Shown in pieces: positions 50,618-59,917 of a DNA stretch of 64,000 nucleotides. The DNA lies in NCBI GenBank assembly GCA_021819435.1, contig JAKARB010000012.1, forward strand, positions 62,001 to 126,000. Reading direction: 5' to 3'. The notes under the pieces are model-generated. The model did no database searches. It worked only from the letters and a program-made list of their open reading frames with translations, and was not told the DNA's origin. Within the stretch, counting starts at the first letter, position 1; the number at the start of each line of letters is the position of its first letter. Origin of the DNA: Pseudomonadota bacterium (GTDB lineage: Bacteria; Pseudomonadota; Gammaproteobacteria; Burkholderiales; Burkholderiaceae_C). A program made the translations under genes and the position numbers.

Positions 50618-51151
50618 ATGCAAGCGCCCACCACGCCGGAGAACCGCCCCCTCGGCCTGCCCACCATCCTCGACATCGAGGCCTCAGGCTTCGGCCCAGG
50701 TAGCTACCCGATCGAAGTCGGGTTCATCACCGGTGAAGGCCAGGCCTGGTGCAGCCTGGTGCGGCCGGAGACCGACTGGCTGCATTGGGATGAAAAAGCG
50801 GCATCCATGCATGGCATCAGCCGCGAGCACATCGAACGGCACGGCCGCAGCGTTGACGACATCGCAGCGGCGCTGAATGAACGCCTGCGCGGCCAGACCG
50901 TCTACTCCGACGCCTGGGCCCACGATTACACCTGGCTCAACCGCATCTACGAGTCCGCGCAGCGCAGCCCCAGCTTCAAGCTCGACAACCTGCGCGCCCT
51001 CCTCGATGACCAGCAGGCCGCCCACTGGCACGAGGTCAAGGCCACGCTGCAAGGCAAGCTGGGCAGCCAGCGGCACCGCGCCAGCGCCGATGCCCGGCTG
51101 TTGCAACAGACCTACCTGGCGGTTCAGACCTGGCGCACTGTCACGGCCTGA
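50618..51151 (+). CDS. DEDDh-type 3'-5' exonuclease (RNase T-like)
   Basis: The 177-residue protein has three DEDD motifs: ILDIEASGFGPGSYPIEVGF (first Asp and Glu), YSDAWAHDYTWLNRIYESAQ (Asp), and the terminal RHRASADARLLQQTYLAV (His/Asp). It lacks accessory domains and should be a cytoplasmic RNA or DNA trimming nuclease. It follows the FemAB-like gene by 18 bases, so they are probably co-transcribed. The 3' end coincides with a 13-bp tandem repeat that includes the stop codon. Confidence 0.88.
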   Translation: MQAPTTPENRPLGLPTILDIEASGFGPGSYPIEVGFITGEGQAWCSLVRPETDWLHWDEKAASMHGISREHIERHGRSVDDIAAALNERLRGQTVYSDAWAHDYTWLNRIYESAQRSPSFKLDNLRALLDDQQAAHWHEVKATLQGKLGSQRHRASADARLLQQTYLAVQTWRTVTA

Positions 51152-51193
51152 CACCACGGCCTGACACCACGGCCGGATACCACGGCCCGATAC
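51142..51193 (+). repeat. Four tandem 13-bp repeats spanning exonuclease stop codon
   Basis: Units CACGGCCTGACAC, CACGGCCTGACAC, CACGGCCGGATAC and CACGGCCCGATAC follow without gap. The first unit contains the TGA that ends the exonuclease gene. The copies diverge progressively to the right, as expected of slippage followed by decay. The rest of 51,194-51,306 holds only the leader of the next gene. Confidence 0.85.
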
Positions 51194-51306
51194 CACCGCA
51201 GACGCCCGGCCTGAGCCCTTGGCCGGCACCATCTGCCCCGTGCCTAAAGTCATCGGCCAAATGACCGAAATCCCGATCACTTAATTTTCACCAGACGGGG
51301 TTTTGC

Positions 51307-53226
51307 ATGTCTTCATTGATGCCTTTGGAGAGCCGGTGGTCGTTTCCCAATCCTTTCAATGGGGACCACCCAGCCTCCGGAGCCGTGTCGTTGGCCTGCC
51401 TTGCTGCGGGTCTGGCGTTGACGCCTTCGGCCCACGCCTCCCTGCAAGTGATCGGGCTGTGTCTGGCATCCATGTCTGGCTGGATGAGTTGGAGGCTTCA
51501 CGCCCAGATGCGCGGTGCGCTCGCCCGAGCGCGCCACGACGAAGCCACCTGGCAGGTCTGCATGCAAAGCAGCCAAGACGCCGTCATGGTGCTGGAGCGC
51601 CGCCACGACATGATGGGCCGTTTCATGGGCTACACCGTCGTGCGGGCCAATCACCAAGCGCACCAGTTGTTCCGCAACGATGGCTTGCCCCTGGCGGGCC
51701 AACTGCTCAAAGATGTGCTGCCTGAGGGCGAACATGGCAACTTCCACCAGCGGGTGGCGCTCGCCGCCGAATCGGGACAAGCTCAGGTCGACGAGCATGC
51801 CAGCGCCTCGCCCGAAAGAGGCGGCAAACAACGTTGGCTGCATCATCAAATCATCCCGCTGCCCACCGGCATCGCGCTGATCTCGCGCGACACGACCGAG
51901 GTTCACGAGTCCATCCAGGCACTGCGTGAACAGGAGGCCTTCTATCGCACCGCAGTCGACAGCCTGCCCATGGCGCTCTACGCACGCAGTGCACGCCCAA
52001 ACAACAAGGGCCGCTACATCGTCTGGAACCGCCAGGCCTCAGAGATCATGCAGATGCCCGCCGAGCGGGTGCTGGGCCACCGTGCTTGCGACGTGATGCC
52101 CTCGGAGATCGCACAACGCGGTGACGCACAAGATCAGCAGGTGCTCGACGACCCTCGCACGCACTTTTTCCCGAACCTGGTGTTTCGAACCCCGAAAGGC
52201 GAGCGCCTTGTCGACATGATCAAGACACCGGTCTACGGCGTGGATGGCCAGCTGGACCACATCCTGTCGATCGCCACCGACGTGACCGAAAGCCGCCGCG
52301 CCGCCGAGCAACTCAAGCTGGCTTCGCGCGTGATGGAGGAGACCGCCGATGCGGTGGTGGTCAGCGACGCACTTGATCGCATCGTCATGGTCAACCCCGC
52401 TTTCTTGAAGATGATGGGGCTGCACCAGGAGTCGGTGATCGGTCAGAGCGCGGAGCTGCTGGGCATGCCTCCGCTGCGAGAAAGCCACCTGCCCGGCGTC
52501 GAGACATCGCTGCGTGAAGGCCGACGCTGGAGCGGCGAATGCGTGCTCGTCGGCGTGGAGGGCCGCTCCCTGGAAAGCTGGTTGACGGTCACCACCTTGC
52601 GCGGCGATGACCAACAGCTCTCGCAGCACATCCGCGTGCTCACCGACATCTCTGTGCTCAAGGCGCAGCAGCGCGAACTGGCCGAGCAGGCTCGCCGCGA
52701 CAGCCTCACCGGCTTGCCCAATCGACGCGTTTTCTCGGAGCGATTGCACCAGGCCATGGCCAGGGCGCGCCGCCATCCGCAGAACCTGGCTGTCATGTTC
52801 ATCGACCTCGACGGCTTCAAAGCCGTCAACGACCGCCTGGGCCACGCAGCCGGCGATCAATTGCTCGTCGAAGTGGCCACGCGGCTTGCGGCTTGCGTGC
52901 GCGACACCGATTGCGTCTGCCGCCTCGCTGGCGACGAGTTCACCGTCATCCTCGAGGGCTCGGGCCAACCGGCTGAAGTGCACCGCATCGGCCAGCGCAT
53001 CATCGAACGCCTGGGCATGCCTTGCGTGATCGGCGACGAAACGGTTTGGCCGGCAGCCAGCGTGGGTGCTGCGATGTTCGAGCTGCACGACACCCACGAG
53101 AGCCTGTGCCAACGCGCTGACGACGCGATGTACATCGCCAAGCGCGCCGGCAAGGGCCGGCTGGTGCTGCAAGGAGAGCACCTGGCGTCACATCGCCCCC
53201 CATCGATGCGAGAGGCGTGTGCCTGA
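51307..53226 (+). CDS. Membrane PAS-domain diguanylate cyclase with AGDEF active site
   Basis: The 639-residue protein has two N-terminal hydrophobic segments (AVSLACLAAGLALTPSAHAS, LQVIGLCLASMSGWMSWRL), then about three PAS-like domains: one with QDAVMVLERRHDMMGRFMGY, one with EAFYRTAVDSLPMALYARSA, and one with MEETADAVVVSDALDRIVMV. It ends in a GGDEF domain (RRDSLTGLPNRRVFSERLHQ, VMFIDLDGFKAVNDRLGHAA). The signature is CRLAGDEFTVIL, so A replaces the first G of GGDEF, a variant still compatible with cyclase activity. The product should make cyclic di-GMP in response to an unknown signal. No EAL domain. Confidence 0.92.
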   Translation: MSSLMPLESRWSFPNPFNGDHPASGAVSLACLAAGLALTPSAHASLQVIGLCLASMSGWMSWRLHAQMRGALARARHDEATWQVCMQSSQDAVMVLERRHDMMGRFMGYTVVRANHQAHQLFRNDGLPLAGQLLKDVLPEGEHGNFHQRVALAAESGQAQVDEHASASPERGGKQRWLHHQIIPLPTGIALISRDTTEVHESIQALREQEAFYRTAVDSLPMALYARSARPNNKGRYIVWNRQASEIMQMPAERVLGHRACDVMPSEIAQRGDAQDQQVLDDPRTHFFPNLVFRTPKGERLVDMIKTPVYGVDGQLDHILSIATDVTESRRAAEQLKLASRVMEETADAVVVSDALDRIVMVNPAFLKMMGLHQESVIGQSAELLGMPPLRESHLPGVETSLREGRRWSGECVLVGVEGRSLESWLTVTTLRGDDQQLSQHIRVLTDISVLKAQQRELAEQARRDSLTGLPNRRVFSERLHQAMARARRHPQNLAVMFIDLDGFKAVNDRLGHAAGDQLLVEVATRLAACVRDTDCVCRLAGDEFTVILEGSGQPAEVHRIGQRIIERLGMPCVIGDETVWPAASVGAAMFELHDTHESLCQRADDAMYIAKRAGKGRLVLQGEHLASHRPPSMREACA

Positions 53227-53373
53227 GGCTGCGCTCCCCGCGATCGAGGGGCGCACCACAACGGTGCCAGGCATCCGCCATCCGGATCACCCTGGTATAA
53301 ACACCAAGCCCCACCCGTTGGCCTGCTTGTTGCAGGCTGTCGGCGTTTCGCCCACCCTTCCCTTTTGTCGCGC

Positions 53374-54864
53374 ATGCAGCCTCACGACCGCCCCGCCTCC
53401 CATTCAGCCGTCAGCCCCTCCGGGGCGACCAGCCGACCTGCGAGGAACCAACGGCAGCGCGTCGTCATCATCGGTTGCGGCTTCGGAGGCCTGGAAGCCG
53501 CCAAGGCCCTGGACCAGGCCGATGTCGACGTGGTCGTCATCGACCGCACCAACCACCACCTTTTCCAGCCCCTGCTCTACCAGGTTGCCACGGCCGGCCT
53601 TCCCGCGCCTGCCATCGCCGCACCCATCCGCCATGTGTTGCGCAAGCAGATCGCCAAGGGACACCTGACGGTGCTGATGGGCGAGGTGACGTCCATCGAC
53701 ACGGCCTCTTCATGCGTGGTGCTCGATGGCGGCGAACACCTGCAATACGACCAACTCATCGTCGCCGCTGGCGCCACCCACAGCTACTTCGGCCGCGACG
53801 AGTGGGCCAAATACGCCCCCGGCCTCAAGACCTTGGGTGACGCCTTCACCATCCGCCGCCGCGTGCTGACCGCCTTCGAGCAGGCCGAACGCGAACCCGA
53901 CCCATCCAAGCGCGAACCCTGGCTGACCTTCGCCGTCGTCGGCGCGGGCCCCACCGGGGTCGAGATGGCCGGCACCATGGCCGAGATCGCTCAGCACACG
54001 CTGAGCGCGGAGTTTCGCCGCATCGACTCGCGTGACGCCCGAGTCATCCTGCTGGAGGGCGCACCGCGTGTGCTCGGCACCTTCACCGAAGACCTCTCGC
54101 AGCGCGCCAAGGAGCAGCTCGAAGGCCTGGGCGCCGAGGTGCTGCCCGGCGCCAAGGTCACCAACATCACCGCCTTCGGCATTCACTACGACGTGGCCGA
54201 AAAGCAGCCCGATGGCAGCAGCCGCAACGTCTCTCACTTCCTGCCCACGCGCACTGTGATCTGGGCTGCCGGCGTGGCCGCCTCACCTTTGGGCAAGGCC
54301 CTGGCCAAAAGCACCGGCTGCGAACTCGACCGCGCGGGCCGGGTGGTCGTGCAGCCCGACCTGACTGTCCCGGGCCACCCGAACATCCACGTCGTGGGTG
54401 ATCTGGCGAGTGCCAAGAGCTACCTCGACCCAAGCAACCCCACACCCGTGCCCGGCGTGAGCCCGGGCGCCAAGCAAATGGGCCGCAAAGCCGCCTTCAA
54501 CATCATGCGGCGCATGAAGGGCCTGGAGCCGCAGGCCTTCCGCTACTTCGACTACGGCTCGCTGGCCACGATCGGCAAGCGCGCGGCCGTGGCCATGCTC
54601 GACCTGCCTTTCACGAAAAAGCAAGTCCGCTTCAGCGGTTTCGCGGCCTGGCTGTTCTGGCTCTTCGTGCACGTGTACTTCCTCATCGGCTTCCGCAACC
54701 GCATGGTGGTGATGATGGATTGGGCCTGGGCCTACTTCACCTCGCAGCGCCACGCACGCGTCTTCCCCGATCCTCACGCGCTGGAGCCGCACAAGGTGCT
54801 GGTGAGCGTGGCGGATGCACGGGCAACGCCGCCTGTGGCACCCGCGCCGCGCCAAGTTGGCTGA
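53374..54864 (+). CDS. ndh: Type II NADH dehydrogenase (NDH-2)
   Basis: ATG 53374 (MQPHDRPASHSAVSPSG) is preferred over TTG 53365. The 496-residue flavoprotein has an FAD Rossmann motif VVIIGCGFGGLEAAKALDQA, the FQPLLYQVATAGLPAPAIAA segment, an NADH Rossmann motif FAVVGAGPTGVEMAGTMAEI, and IHVVGDLASAKSYLDPSNPT near the FAD. The C-terminal membrane-binding part is GFAAWLFWLFVHVYFLIGFR NRMVVMMDW. It passes electrons from NADH to quinone without pumping protons. Free-standing between two intergenic gaps of 147 and 125 bases that show nothing else. Confidence 0.95.
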   Translation: MQPHDRPASHSAVSPSGATSRPARNQRQRVVIIGCGFGGLEAAKALDQADVDVVVIDRTNHHLFQPLLYQVATAGLPAPAIAAPIRHVLRKQIAKGHLTVLMGEVTSIDTASSCVVLDGGEHLQYDQLIVAAGATHSYFGRDEWAKYAPGLKTLGDAFTIRRRVLTAFEQAEREPDPSKREPWLTFAVVGAGPTGVEMAGTMAEIAQHTLSAEFRRIDSRDARVILLEGAPRVLGTFTEDLSQRAKEQLEGLGAEVLPGAKVTNITAFGIHYDVAEKQPDGSSRNVSHFLPTRTVIWAAGVAASPLGKALAKSTGCELDRAGRVVVQPDLTVPGHPNIHVVGDLASAKSYLDPSNPTPVPGVSPGAKQMGRKAAFNIMRRMKGLEPQAFRYFDYGSLATIGKRAAVAMLDLPFTKKQVRFSGFAAWLFWLFVHVYFLIGFRNRMVVMMDWAWAYFTSQRHARVFPDPHALEPHKVLVSVADARATPPVAPAPRQVG

Positions 54865-54989
54865 GGCCAGGCGCCGTTGAACGGTGCCATCCTCCAACGC
54901 GGATGACTGTGGGCGCAGGCAGGTGATGCCGGGCGTGGCAACATCGAGCCTGAACGCCTGAAGCGCCAGGCCCCGAGCAGGATCCATCC

Positions 54990-56864
54990 GTGAACGCCCC
55001 CACCCACGCCGCCATCGCATCGCCCGTCCCCGCCCGCTTGAGCACCTTGCGCGCCCGCATGGCGGCCCAGGGTTGGCAGGCGGTGCTGCTGCCCAGCAGC
55101 GACCCGCACCTCTCCGAGTATCTGCCTGAGCGCTGGCAGGGCCGCGCTCACTTCAGTGGGTTCACCGGCTCATCGGGCACCCTGCTCGTCGCTGCCGAGC
55201 GCGCCGCCGTTTTCACCGACAGCCGCTATTGGACCCAGGCCGAGGCCGAGCTCGCCGGCTCTGGCGTGGACCTGGTCAAGCTCGATGGTGCCTTCAACCC
55301 GGCCTGCGTCGAATGGCTTCAAGCTCTGCAGTTGCGTGGCGAGGCGCTCACGCTGGCCGTCGACGGCGCCGTCATGGGCCTGGCCCAGACGCAGCAACTG
55401 CAGGCAGCCCTGAAGGACGCCGGCTGGCGCTTGCACACGCGCGACGACGTTCTGGCCGACGCCTGGCCCGATCGCCCTGGCCTGCCCGCCGCGCCGGTGT
55501 ACGAACACCTGCATCCGCATGCATCCACCTCGCGCACCGACAAGCTGGCCCACGTGCGCCAGGCCTTGGCCGAACGCGGCGCGACGCACCACTGGATCGC
55601 CACGCTCGACGACCTGGCCTGGCTGCTGAACCTGCGCGGTGCCGATGTCGAGTACAACCCCGTCTTCCTGGCGCACCTGCTGATCTCGCCAGATGGTGCC
55701 GAACTCTTCGTGGGCGAAGGCAAGGTCGACGCTGCGCTCGCCGCGCGCCTGGCCTCCGATGGGGTGCAATGCAGGCCGTATGAGCAGGCCCTGCCTACGC
55801 TGACGAAGCTGTCGGGCGGCGCCACTGACGCCGTGCTGTGGCTTGACCCCAAACGCACCACCTGGGGCCTGCGCGAGGCAGTGCCTGAATGCGTGCGCGT
55901 GATCGAAGCCATCAACCCCAGCACGCTGGCCAAATCACGCAAGACAGAAGCCGAAGCCGCTCACATCCGCGAAGCCATGGAGCGCGACGGCGCCGCCATG
56001 TGCGCCTTCTACGCCTGGCTGGAACAGGCCCTGGGCCGCGAGCACGTGAGCGAACTCACCATCGACGAGCGCATGACCGCCGAGCGCGCGAAGCAGCCCG
56101 GCTATGTCTCGCTGAGCTTCCCGACCATCGCCGGCTTCAACGCCAATGGCGCCCTGCCCCACTACCGCGCCACGCCCGAGGCCTTCTCGGTGATCAGCAC
56201 ACCGCAAGGTCTGGTGGCCGAAGGCCTGCTGTTGATCGACTCCGGTGCCCAGTACCTGGGCGGCACCACGGACATCACCCGCGTGTGGGCCATCGGGGAG
56301 CCATCGGTGGCACAGAAGCGCGACTTCACGCTCGTGCTCAAGGGCACCTTGGGTCTGTCACGCACGCGCTTTCCGCTGGGCACGCTCGCGCCCATGCTCG
56401 ACGCCATCGCGCGCGCGCCGCTGTGGGCCGAGGGCCTGGACTTCGGCCACGGCACGGGCCACGGCGTGGGCTACTTCCTCAATGTGCACGAAGGCCCGCA
56501 GTCCATCTCCAAGGCCATGCCGAATCCCGACATGGCCATGCAGCCAGGCATGATCACATCCATCGAGCCGGGCTTGTACCGGCCGGGCCAATGGGGCATC
56601 CGCATCGAGAACCTCGTGCTCAACGTACCCGTCGCGCCCACTGTGCCCGACGCCGAGCCCGGCACGCCGGAGCACGGCCACTACCTCGCCTTCGAGACGC
56701 TGAGCCTGTGTCCCATCGACACACGCTGCATCGACCAGGGCCTGATGCGCCGCGACGAAATTGACTGGCTCAACGCCTACCACGCCGAGGTCCGGCGGCG
56801 CCTGACGCCGCACGTGAGCGGCGATGCACTGCGCTGGCTGATGCTGCGCACTGAGCCGATTTGA
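54990..56864 (+). CDS. Xaa-Pro aminopeptidase, M24B family (large form)
   Basis: Start is GTG 54990 (NAPTHAAIASPVPARLSTLR). The 624-residue protein has the three-domain layout of the large aminopeptidase P: two creatinase-like N-domains (LPSSDPHLSEYLPERWQGRA HFSGFTGS and KLAHVRQALAERGATHHWIA TLDDLAWLLNLRG), then the pita-bread domain. Metal ligands are visible: LLIDSGAQYLGGTTDITR (two Asp), FGHGTGHGVGYFLNVHEG (His), TSIEPGLYRPGQWGIRIENL (two Glu). It removes N-terminal residues before proline. It converges with the Crp/Fnr gene. Confidence 0.95.
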   Translation: MNAPTHAAIASPVPARLSTLRARMAAQGWQAVLLPSSDPHLSEYLPERWQGRAHFSGFTGSSGTLLVAAERAAVFTDSRYWTQAEAELAGSGVDLVKLDGAFNPACVEWLQALQLRGEALTLAVDGAVMGLAQTQQLQAALKDAGWRLHTRDDVLADAWPDRPGLPAAPVYEHLHPHASTSRTDKLAHVRQALAERGATHHWIATLDDLAWLLNLRGADVEYNPVFLAHLLISPDGAELFVGEGKVDAALAARLASDGVQCRPYEQALPTLTKLSGGATDAVLWLDPKRTTWGLREAVPECVRVIEAINPSTLAKSRKTEAEAAHIREAMERDGAAMCAFYAWLEQALGREHVSELTIDERMTAERAKQPGYVSLSFPTIAGFNANGALPHYRATPEAFSVISTPQGLVAEGLLLIDSGAQYLGGTTDITRVWAIGEPSVAQKRDFTLVLKGTLGLSRTRFPLGTLAPMLDAIARAPLWAEGLDFGHGTGHGVGYFLNVHEGPQSISKAMPNPDMAMQPGMITSIEPGLYRPGQWGIRIENLVLNVPVAPTVPDAEPGTPEHGHYLAFETLSLCPIDTRCIDQGLMRRDEIDWLNAYHAEVRRRLTPHVSGDALRWLMLRTEPI

Positions 56865-56884
56865 GCGCGCGCCAAGCGCTCAAA
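56860..56884. terminator. Hairpin between aminopeptidase and Crp/Fnr gene
   Basis: TTTGAGCG at 56860-56867 pairs with CGCTCAAA at 56877-56884, including the aminopeptidase stop codon. The region repeats the CTCAA motif twice more (56887-56890 and 56896-56899). There is no good U-run, so termination is possible but not certain. Confidence 0.35.
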
Positions 56885-56896
56885 CGCTCAAGCTGC

Positions 56897-57604
56897 TCAA
56901 ACACAACCTGCCAGCCTCTCCACATCGGGAATGACGATTTCGCGCCGGTTCACCGCGATCAGTCCGCGAGACTGAAGGTCGTGAAGGATGCGGGAAAAGT
57001 GCTCAGGCGTGACCGACAGCAGTGACGCGATCGTGCCCTTGCTGGCCGGCAGCGACACCGTGCACGCCGACGTGGCGGCCTGCGGGCTGGTGCGCAAAAG
57101 GTAGCTCACGACACGCTGCGCTGCGGTGTGCAAGGTCACGGCCTCGATGTCGCGCACGAGGCGGTTGAGGCGGCAAGAAACCTCGGCCAGCAAGCGCACC
57201 GCCAGCTTGGGCTCCGACTGCAGCTCAGCGAGCAATTCGGCGCGGGGCAACAACAGCAGTTGCGCTTCGGTGAGCGCTGCGGCATGGCTGACGTGGCGCA
57301 TCACGCCACCGCCCTGGGCTGTGGCATCGGCCAGCAGCAATGAACCGCCCAGGCAGGCCGGCGCCGAGACCACCTCGATGACCTTCTCCTGACCGTTGTC
57401 AGCGCGGGCGTAGACCTTGATCTGCCCCTTGGTGACGATGTACATGCCCTCGCTGACCTCTCCGGAACGGAACAACTCGTCACCTCGCACCACATGAACG
57501 CGCCGGGCCGAGGCGGCCAGACGCGCCAAGGTGGCGTCGGGGGCGTCGCGAAACAGGTTCAGCCCGCGCAGGACGTGGCCTGCATCAAACGGGGCGGGTG
57601 GCAT
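56897..57604 (-). CDS. Crp/Fnr-family transcriptional regulator
   Basis: The 235-residue protein has the cyclic-nucleotide-like sensor (LFRDAPDATLARLAASARRV, VRGDELFRSGEVSEGMYIVT, KGQIKVYARADNGQEKVIEV) and a C-terminal winged helix (KGTIASLLSVTPEHFSRILH DLQSRGLI). The N-terminal cysteine cluster of oxygen-sensing FNR is absent, so it is not a classic Fe-S FNR; it resembles Dnr- or NnrR-type members that may sense NO or other signals. Ligand unknown. Transcribed divergently from the PaaX-like gene across 185 bases containing an AT-rich stretch (57,745-57,785) that likely holds promoters. Confidence 0.92.
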   Translation of the reverse strand: MPPAPFDAGHVLRGLNLFRDAPDATLARLAASARRVHVVRGDELFRSGEVSEGMYIVTKGQIKVYARADNGQEKVIEVVSAPACLGGSLLLADATAQGGGVMRHVSHAAALTEAQLLLLPRAELLAELQSEPKLAVRLLAEVSCRLNRLVRDIEAVTLHTAAQRVVSYLLRTSPQAATSACTVSLPASKGTIASLLSVTPEHFSRILHDLQSRGLIAVNRREIVIPDVERLAGCV

Positions 57605-57789
57605 GCCATCCTCCTAAAGGGTTCTTCACCCCGTGGATTCTGGGAAAACCCGCCCGCCATGGACTTGATGCCGCGCAAGGATTGTCCGCTTGCCCCAGGC
57701 CGCCATGGCATCTGACACGCCTTGGCGGCAACCCTGATGCCACCAAACATTACATGCATTATCATTATTGAACAATCCATGTCACAAAT

Positions 57790-58677
57790 ATGATTCCAAC
57801 ACCCAAGAACCTCATCCTCAACCTGCTGCTGGCCTCTGGCGGAGATCCCCTCAGTGCCAGTGACGCCGTGGCGTCCTGCATGCTCTTTGGCATCCGCGAG
57901 AACAGCGTGCGGGTGGCCTTGGTGCGCCTCAACGCGGCCGGTCTCATCGAATCTGTGGGACGTGGGGCCTACCGGCTTGGCCCTCAGGCGGCCACGCTCG
58001 CCGCCGATGTGGCCAGTTGGCGGCACGCCGAAGAGCGCGTCTGCGATTGGGATGGCGGTTGGTTGATGGTGAGCACCGCCGGCCTGCGCCGCAGCGACCG
58101 GGCCGCAGTCCGGCTGCGCGAACGCGCGCTCGCGCTGGCCGGCTTCGAAACCTTGGCGCCTGAGCTGCACATTCGCCCCGACAACCTCAAAGGCCACGCC
58201 GAAGGCGCTCGTCACCGCCTGGGGCAACTGGGGCTGGAGGCCGACGCGCACGTTTTCGTCGCACGTGACCTGGCACCCGAACTCGACCAGCGAGCACGCC
58301 GGTTGTGGAGCGACAAACACCTTGACCAGCATTACGCACGCACCCGCGCCAAGCTCGCTGCATGGCTGAGAAGCGCCGATCAGCTCGACCTGGAAACTGC
58401 GGCCCGCGAAAGCTACGTGCTGGGCAACGAAGCCATCCGCCAGCTGGTTTTCGACCCCCTGTTGCCCCACCCGCTCGTTGACGCCCAGGCCCGCATCGAA
58501 TTCCGCCAGGCCGTCATCGACTTCGACGCGGCGGGCCACCGCATCTGGCAGCGCCTGTTGCCTTCGCTGCGCGGTTCGGCTGGGAATGGAGGGCTGGACC
58601 GCACCGCAGGCCACGCCGACAAGCCCTTGTCCACGCAGGACGAGACCATGCTGCCAGAGCAGCGCTGGCCGCATTGA
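57790..58677 (+). CDS. PaaX-family transcriptional regulator
   Basis: The 295-residue protein has the PaaX N-terminal winged helix (MIPTPKNLILNLLLASGGDP, ENSVRVALVRLNAAGLIESV GRGAYRL) and the PaaX central and C-terminal domains (VCDWDGGWLMVSTAGLRRSD, LRERALALAGFETLAPELHI, YARTRAKLAAW, FRQAVIDFDAAGHRIWQRLL). PaaX normally represses phenylacetate catabolism and responds to phenylacetyl-CoA. No paa genes are in the window; the next gene is a fatty acid desaturase 85 bases downstream, so this member may regulate that gene. Confidence 0.9.
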   Translation: MIPTPKNLILNLLLASGGDPLSASDAVASCMLFGIRENSVRVALVRLNAAGLIESVGRGAYRLGPQAATLAADVASWRHAEERVCDWDGGWLMVSTAGLRRSDRAAVRLRERALALAGFETLAPELHIRPDNLKGHAEGARHRLGQLGLEADAHVFVARDLAPELDQRARRLWSDKHLDQHYARTRAKLAAWLRSADQLDLETAARESYVLGNEAIRQLVFDPLLPHPLVDAQARIEFRQAVIDFDAAGHRIWQRLLPSLRGSAGNGGLDRTAGHADKPLSTQDETMLPEQRWPH

Positions 58678-58762
58678 GTGCATTCGCGCCCATTGATCTC
58701 ACCTCGCTCATCGACGCCCTCCGTTCACGCAGACACGGCACATCATCTCGACCGACCCCCCC

Positions 58763-59830
58763 ATGCGCTCCCCGACCTCCCCCACCCCAGCCCCCTCCGC
58801 TCACGCCACCCCTGGCAACCAGGTCGAGAGCGCCACGCCCACCGAGCTGCCGGCCGTCACGCGCCGCAAGCTCAGGGACCTGTTCACCCGAGAGCAAATC
58901 GCCACCTTGACCGAACGCTCGGACTGGCGCGGGGCTTGGGCCATCGCCTCGACCTGGGGCGTGATCGCCGGGGCCTTCGCGGTGCTGGCCTGGTGGCCAA
59001 ACGTGTTCACCTTCGTGCTTGCATCCATCGTCATCGCCGGTCGCCAGCTCTGCCTGGCCATCCTGCAGCACGAGGGCTCGCACGGCACACTGTTCAAGAA
59101 CCGCTGGGCCAATGACGTGCTCACCGACTGGCTGTGCGCCCGCCCCATCTGGCAGAACCTGCCCAAGTACAAGGTGCATCACTTCGGGCACCACACCCGC
59201 ACCGGTACGCTCGATGACCCCGACATCTCGCTGCACGCCGACTACCCCGTGACCCGCGCCTCACTGGTGCGCAAGGTGCTGCGCGACATCTCCGGCCTCA
59301 CCGGGCTGAAGCTGCTCTACGGCCTGTTCATGATGGAAGCTGGTGTCTTCAAGTGGACGGTGGCGAACCACATCGAGCGCCTGCCGCAAGAAGGCCGCAC
59401 CTGGCCCGAACGCATCACCACCACGGCGAAGAACATGGCCCCGGTGGTGTTCACCAACCTGGTCCTGTGGGCGGTGCTGGCGGCCACGGGCCACGCTTGG
59501 CTGTACTGGGCCTGGGTGGTGGCCTACATCAACCTGCTGCCGCTGTTCGTGCGCATCCGCTCCATCGCCGAGCACGGCTGCCTGCCGCGCACGGCCGACA
59601 TGTTCCTCAACACCCGCACAACCAAGGCGGGTTGGCTGGCGCGCATGACGGTGGCGCCGGTGCACGTGAACTTCCACATGGAGCACCATGTGATGGCATC
59701 GGTGCCCTATTACCGGCTGCCACTCATGCACAAATGGCTGCGCCAGCAGGCAGGTGTGCCCGAAGCGCCGAACTACCTCGAGGTGCTCAAGCTCGCCAGC
59801 AACGGCCAAGCCAGGCCAGCCAGCGCCTGA
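58763..59830 (+). CDS. Membrane fatty acid desaturase
   Basis: The 355-residue protein has the three histidine boxes of membrane desaturases: HEGSH (AILQHEGSHGTLFKN), HHFGHH (YKVHHFGHHTRTG) and HMEHH (VNFHMEHHVMASVPYYRLPL). Membrane helices flank them (TWGVIAGAFAVLAWW, VVFTNLVLWAVLAATGHAW). It would introduce a double bond into lipid-bound acyl chains, altering membrane fluidity; hydroxylases of similar folds exist. It follows a PaaX-like regulator on the same strand, a possible regulator-target pair. Confidence 0.93.
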   Translation: MRSPTSPTPAPSAHATPGNQVESATPTELPAVTRRKLRDLFTREQIATLTERSDWRGAWAIASTWGVIAGAFAVLAWWPNVFTFVLASIVIAGRQLCLAILQHEGSHGTLFKNRWANDVLTDWLCARPIWQNLPKYKVHHFGHHTRTGTLDDPDISLHADYPVTRASLVRKVLRDISGLTGLKLLYGLFMMEAGVFKWTVANHIERLPQEGRTWPERITTTAKNMAPVVFTNLVLWAVLAATGHAWLYWAWVVAYINLLPLFVRIRSIAEHGCLPRTADMFLNTRTTKAGWLARMTVAPVHVNFHMEHHVMASVPYYRLPLMHKWLRQQAGVPEAPNYLEVLKLASNGQARPASA

Positions 59831-59917
59831 GCGCGGTGCCCACACCCCAACCGGGATGGGGCCCACTCAATCGGGAATGGAGCGCCCGCCAAACCAGCGC
59901 TGGCGATGGCTGGCAGC

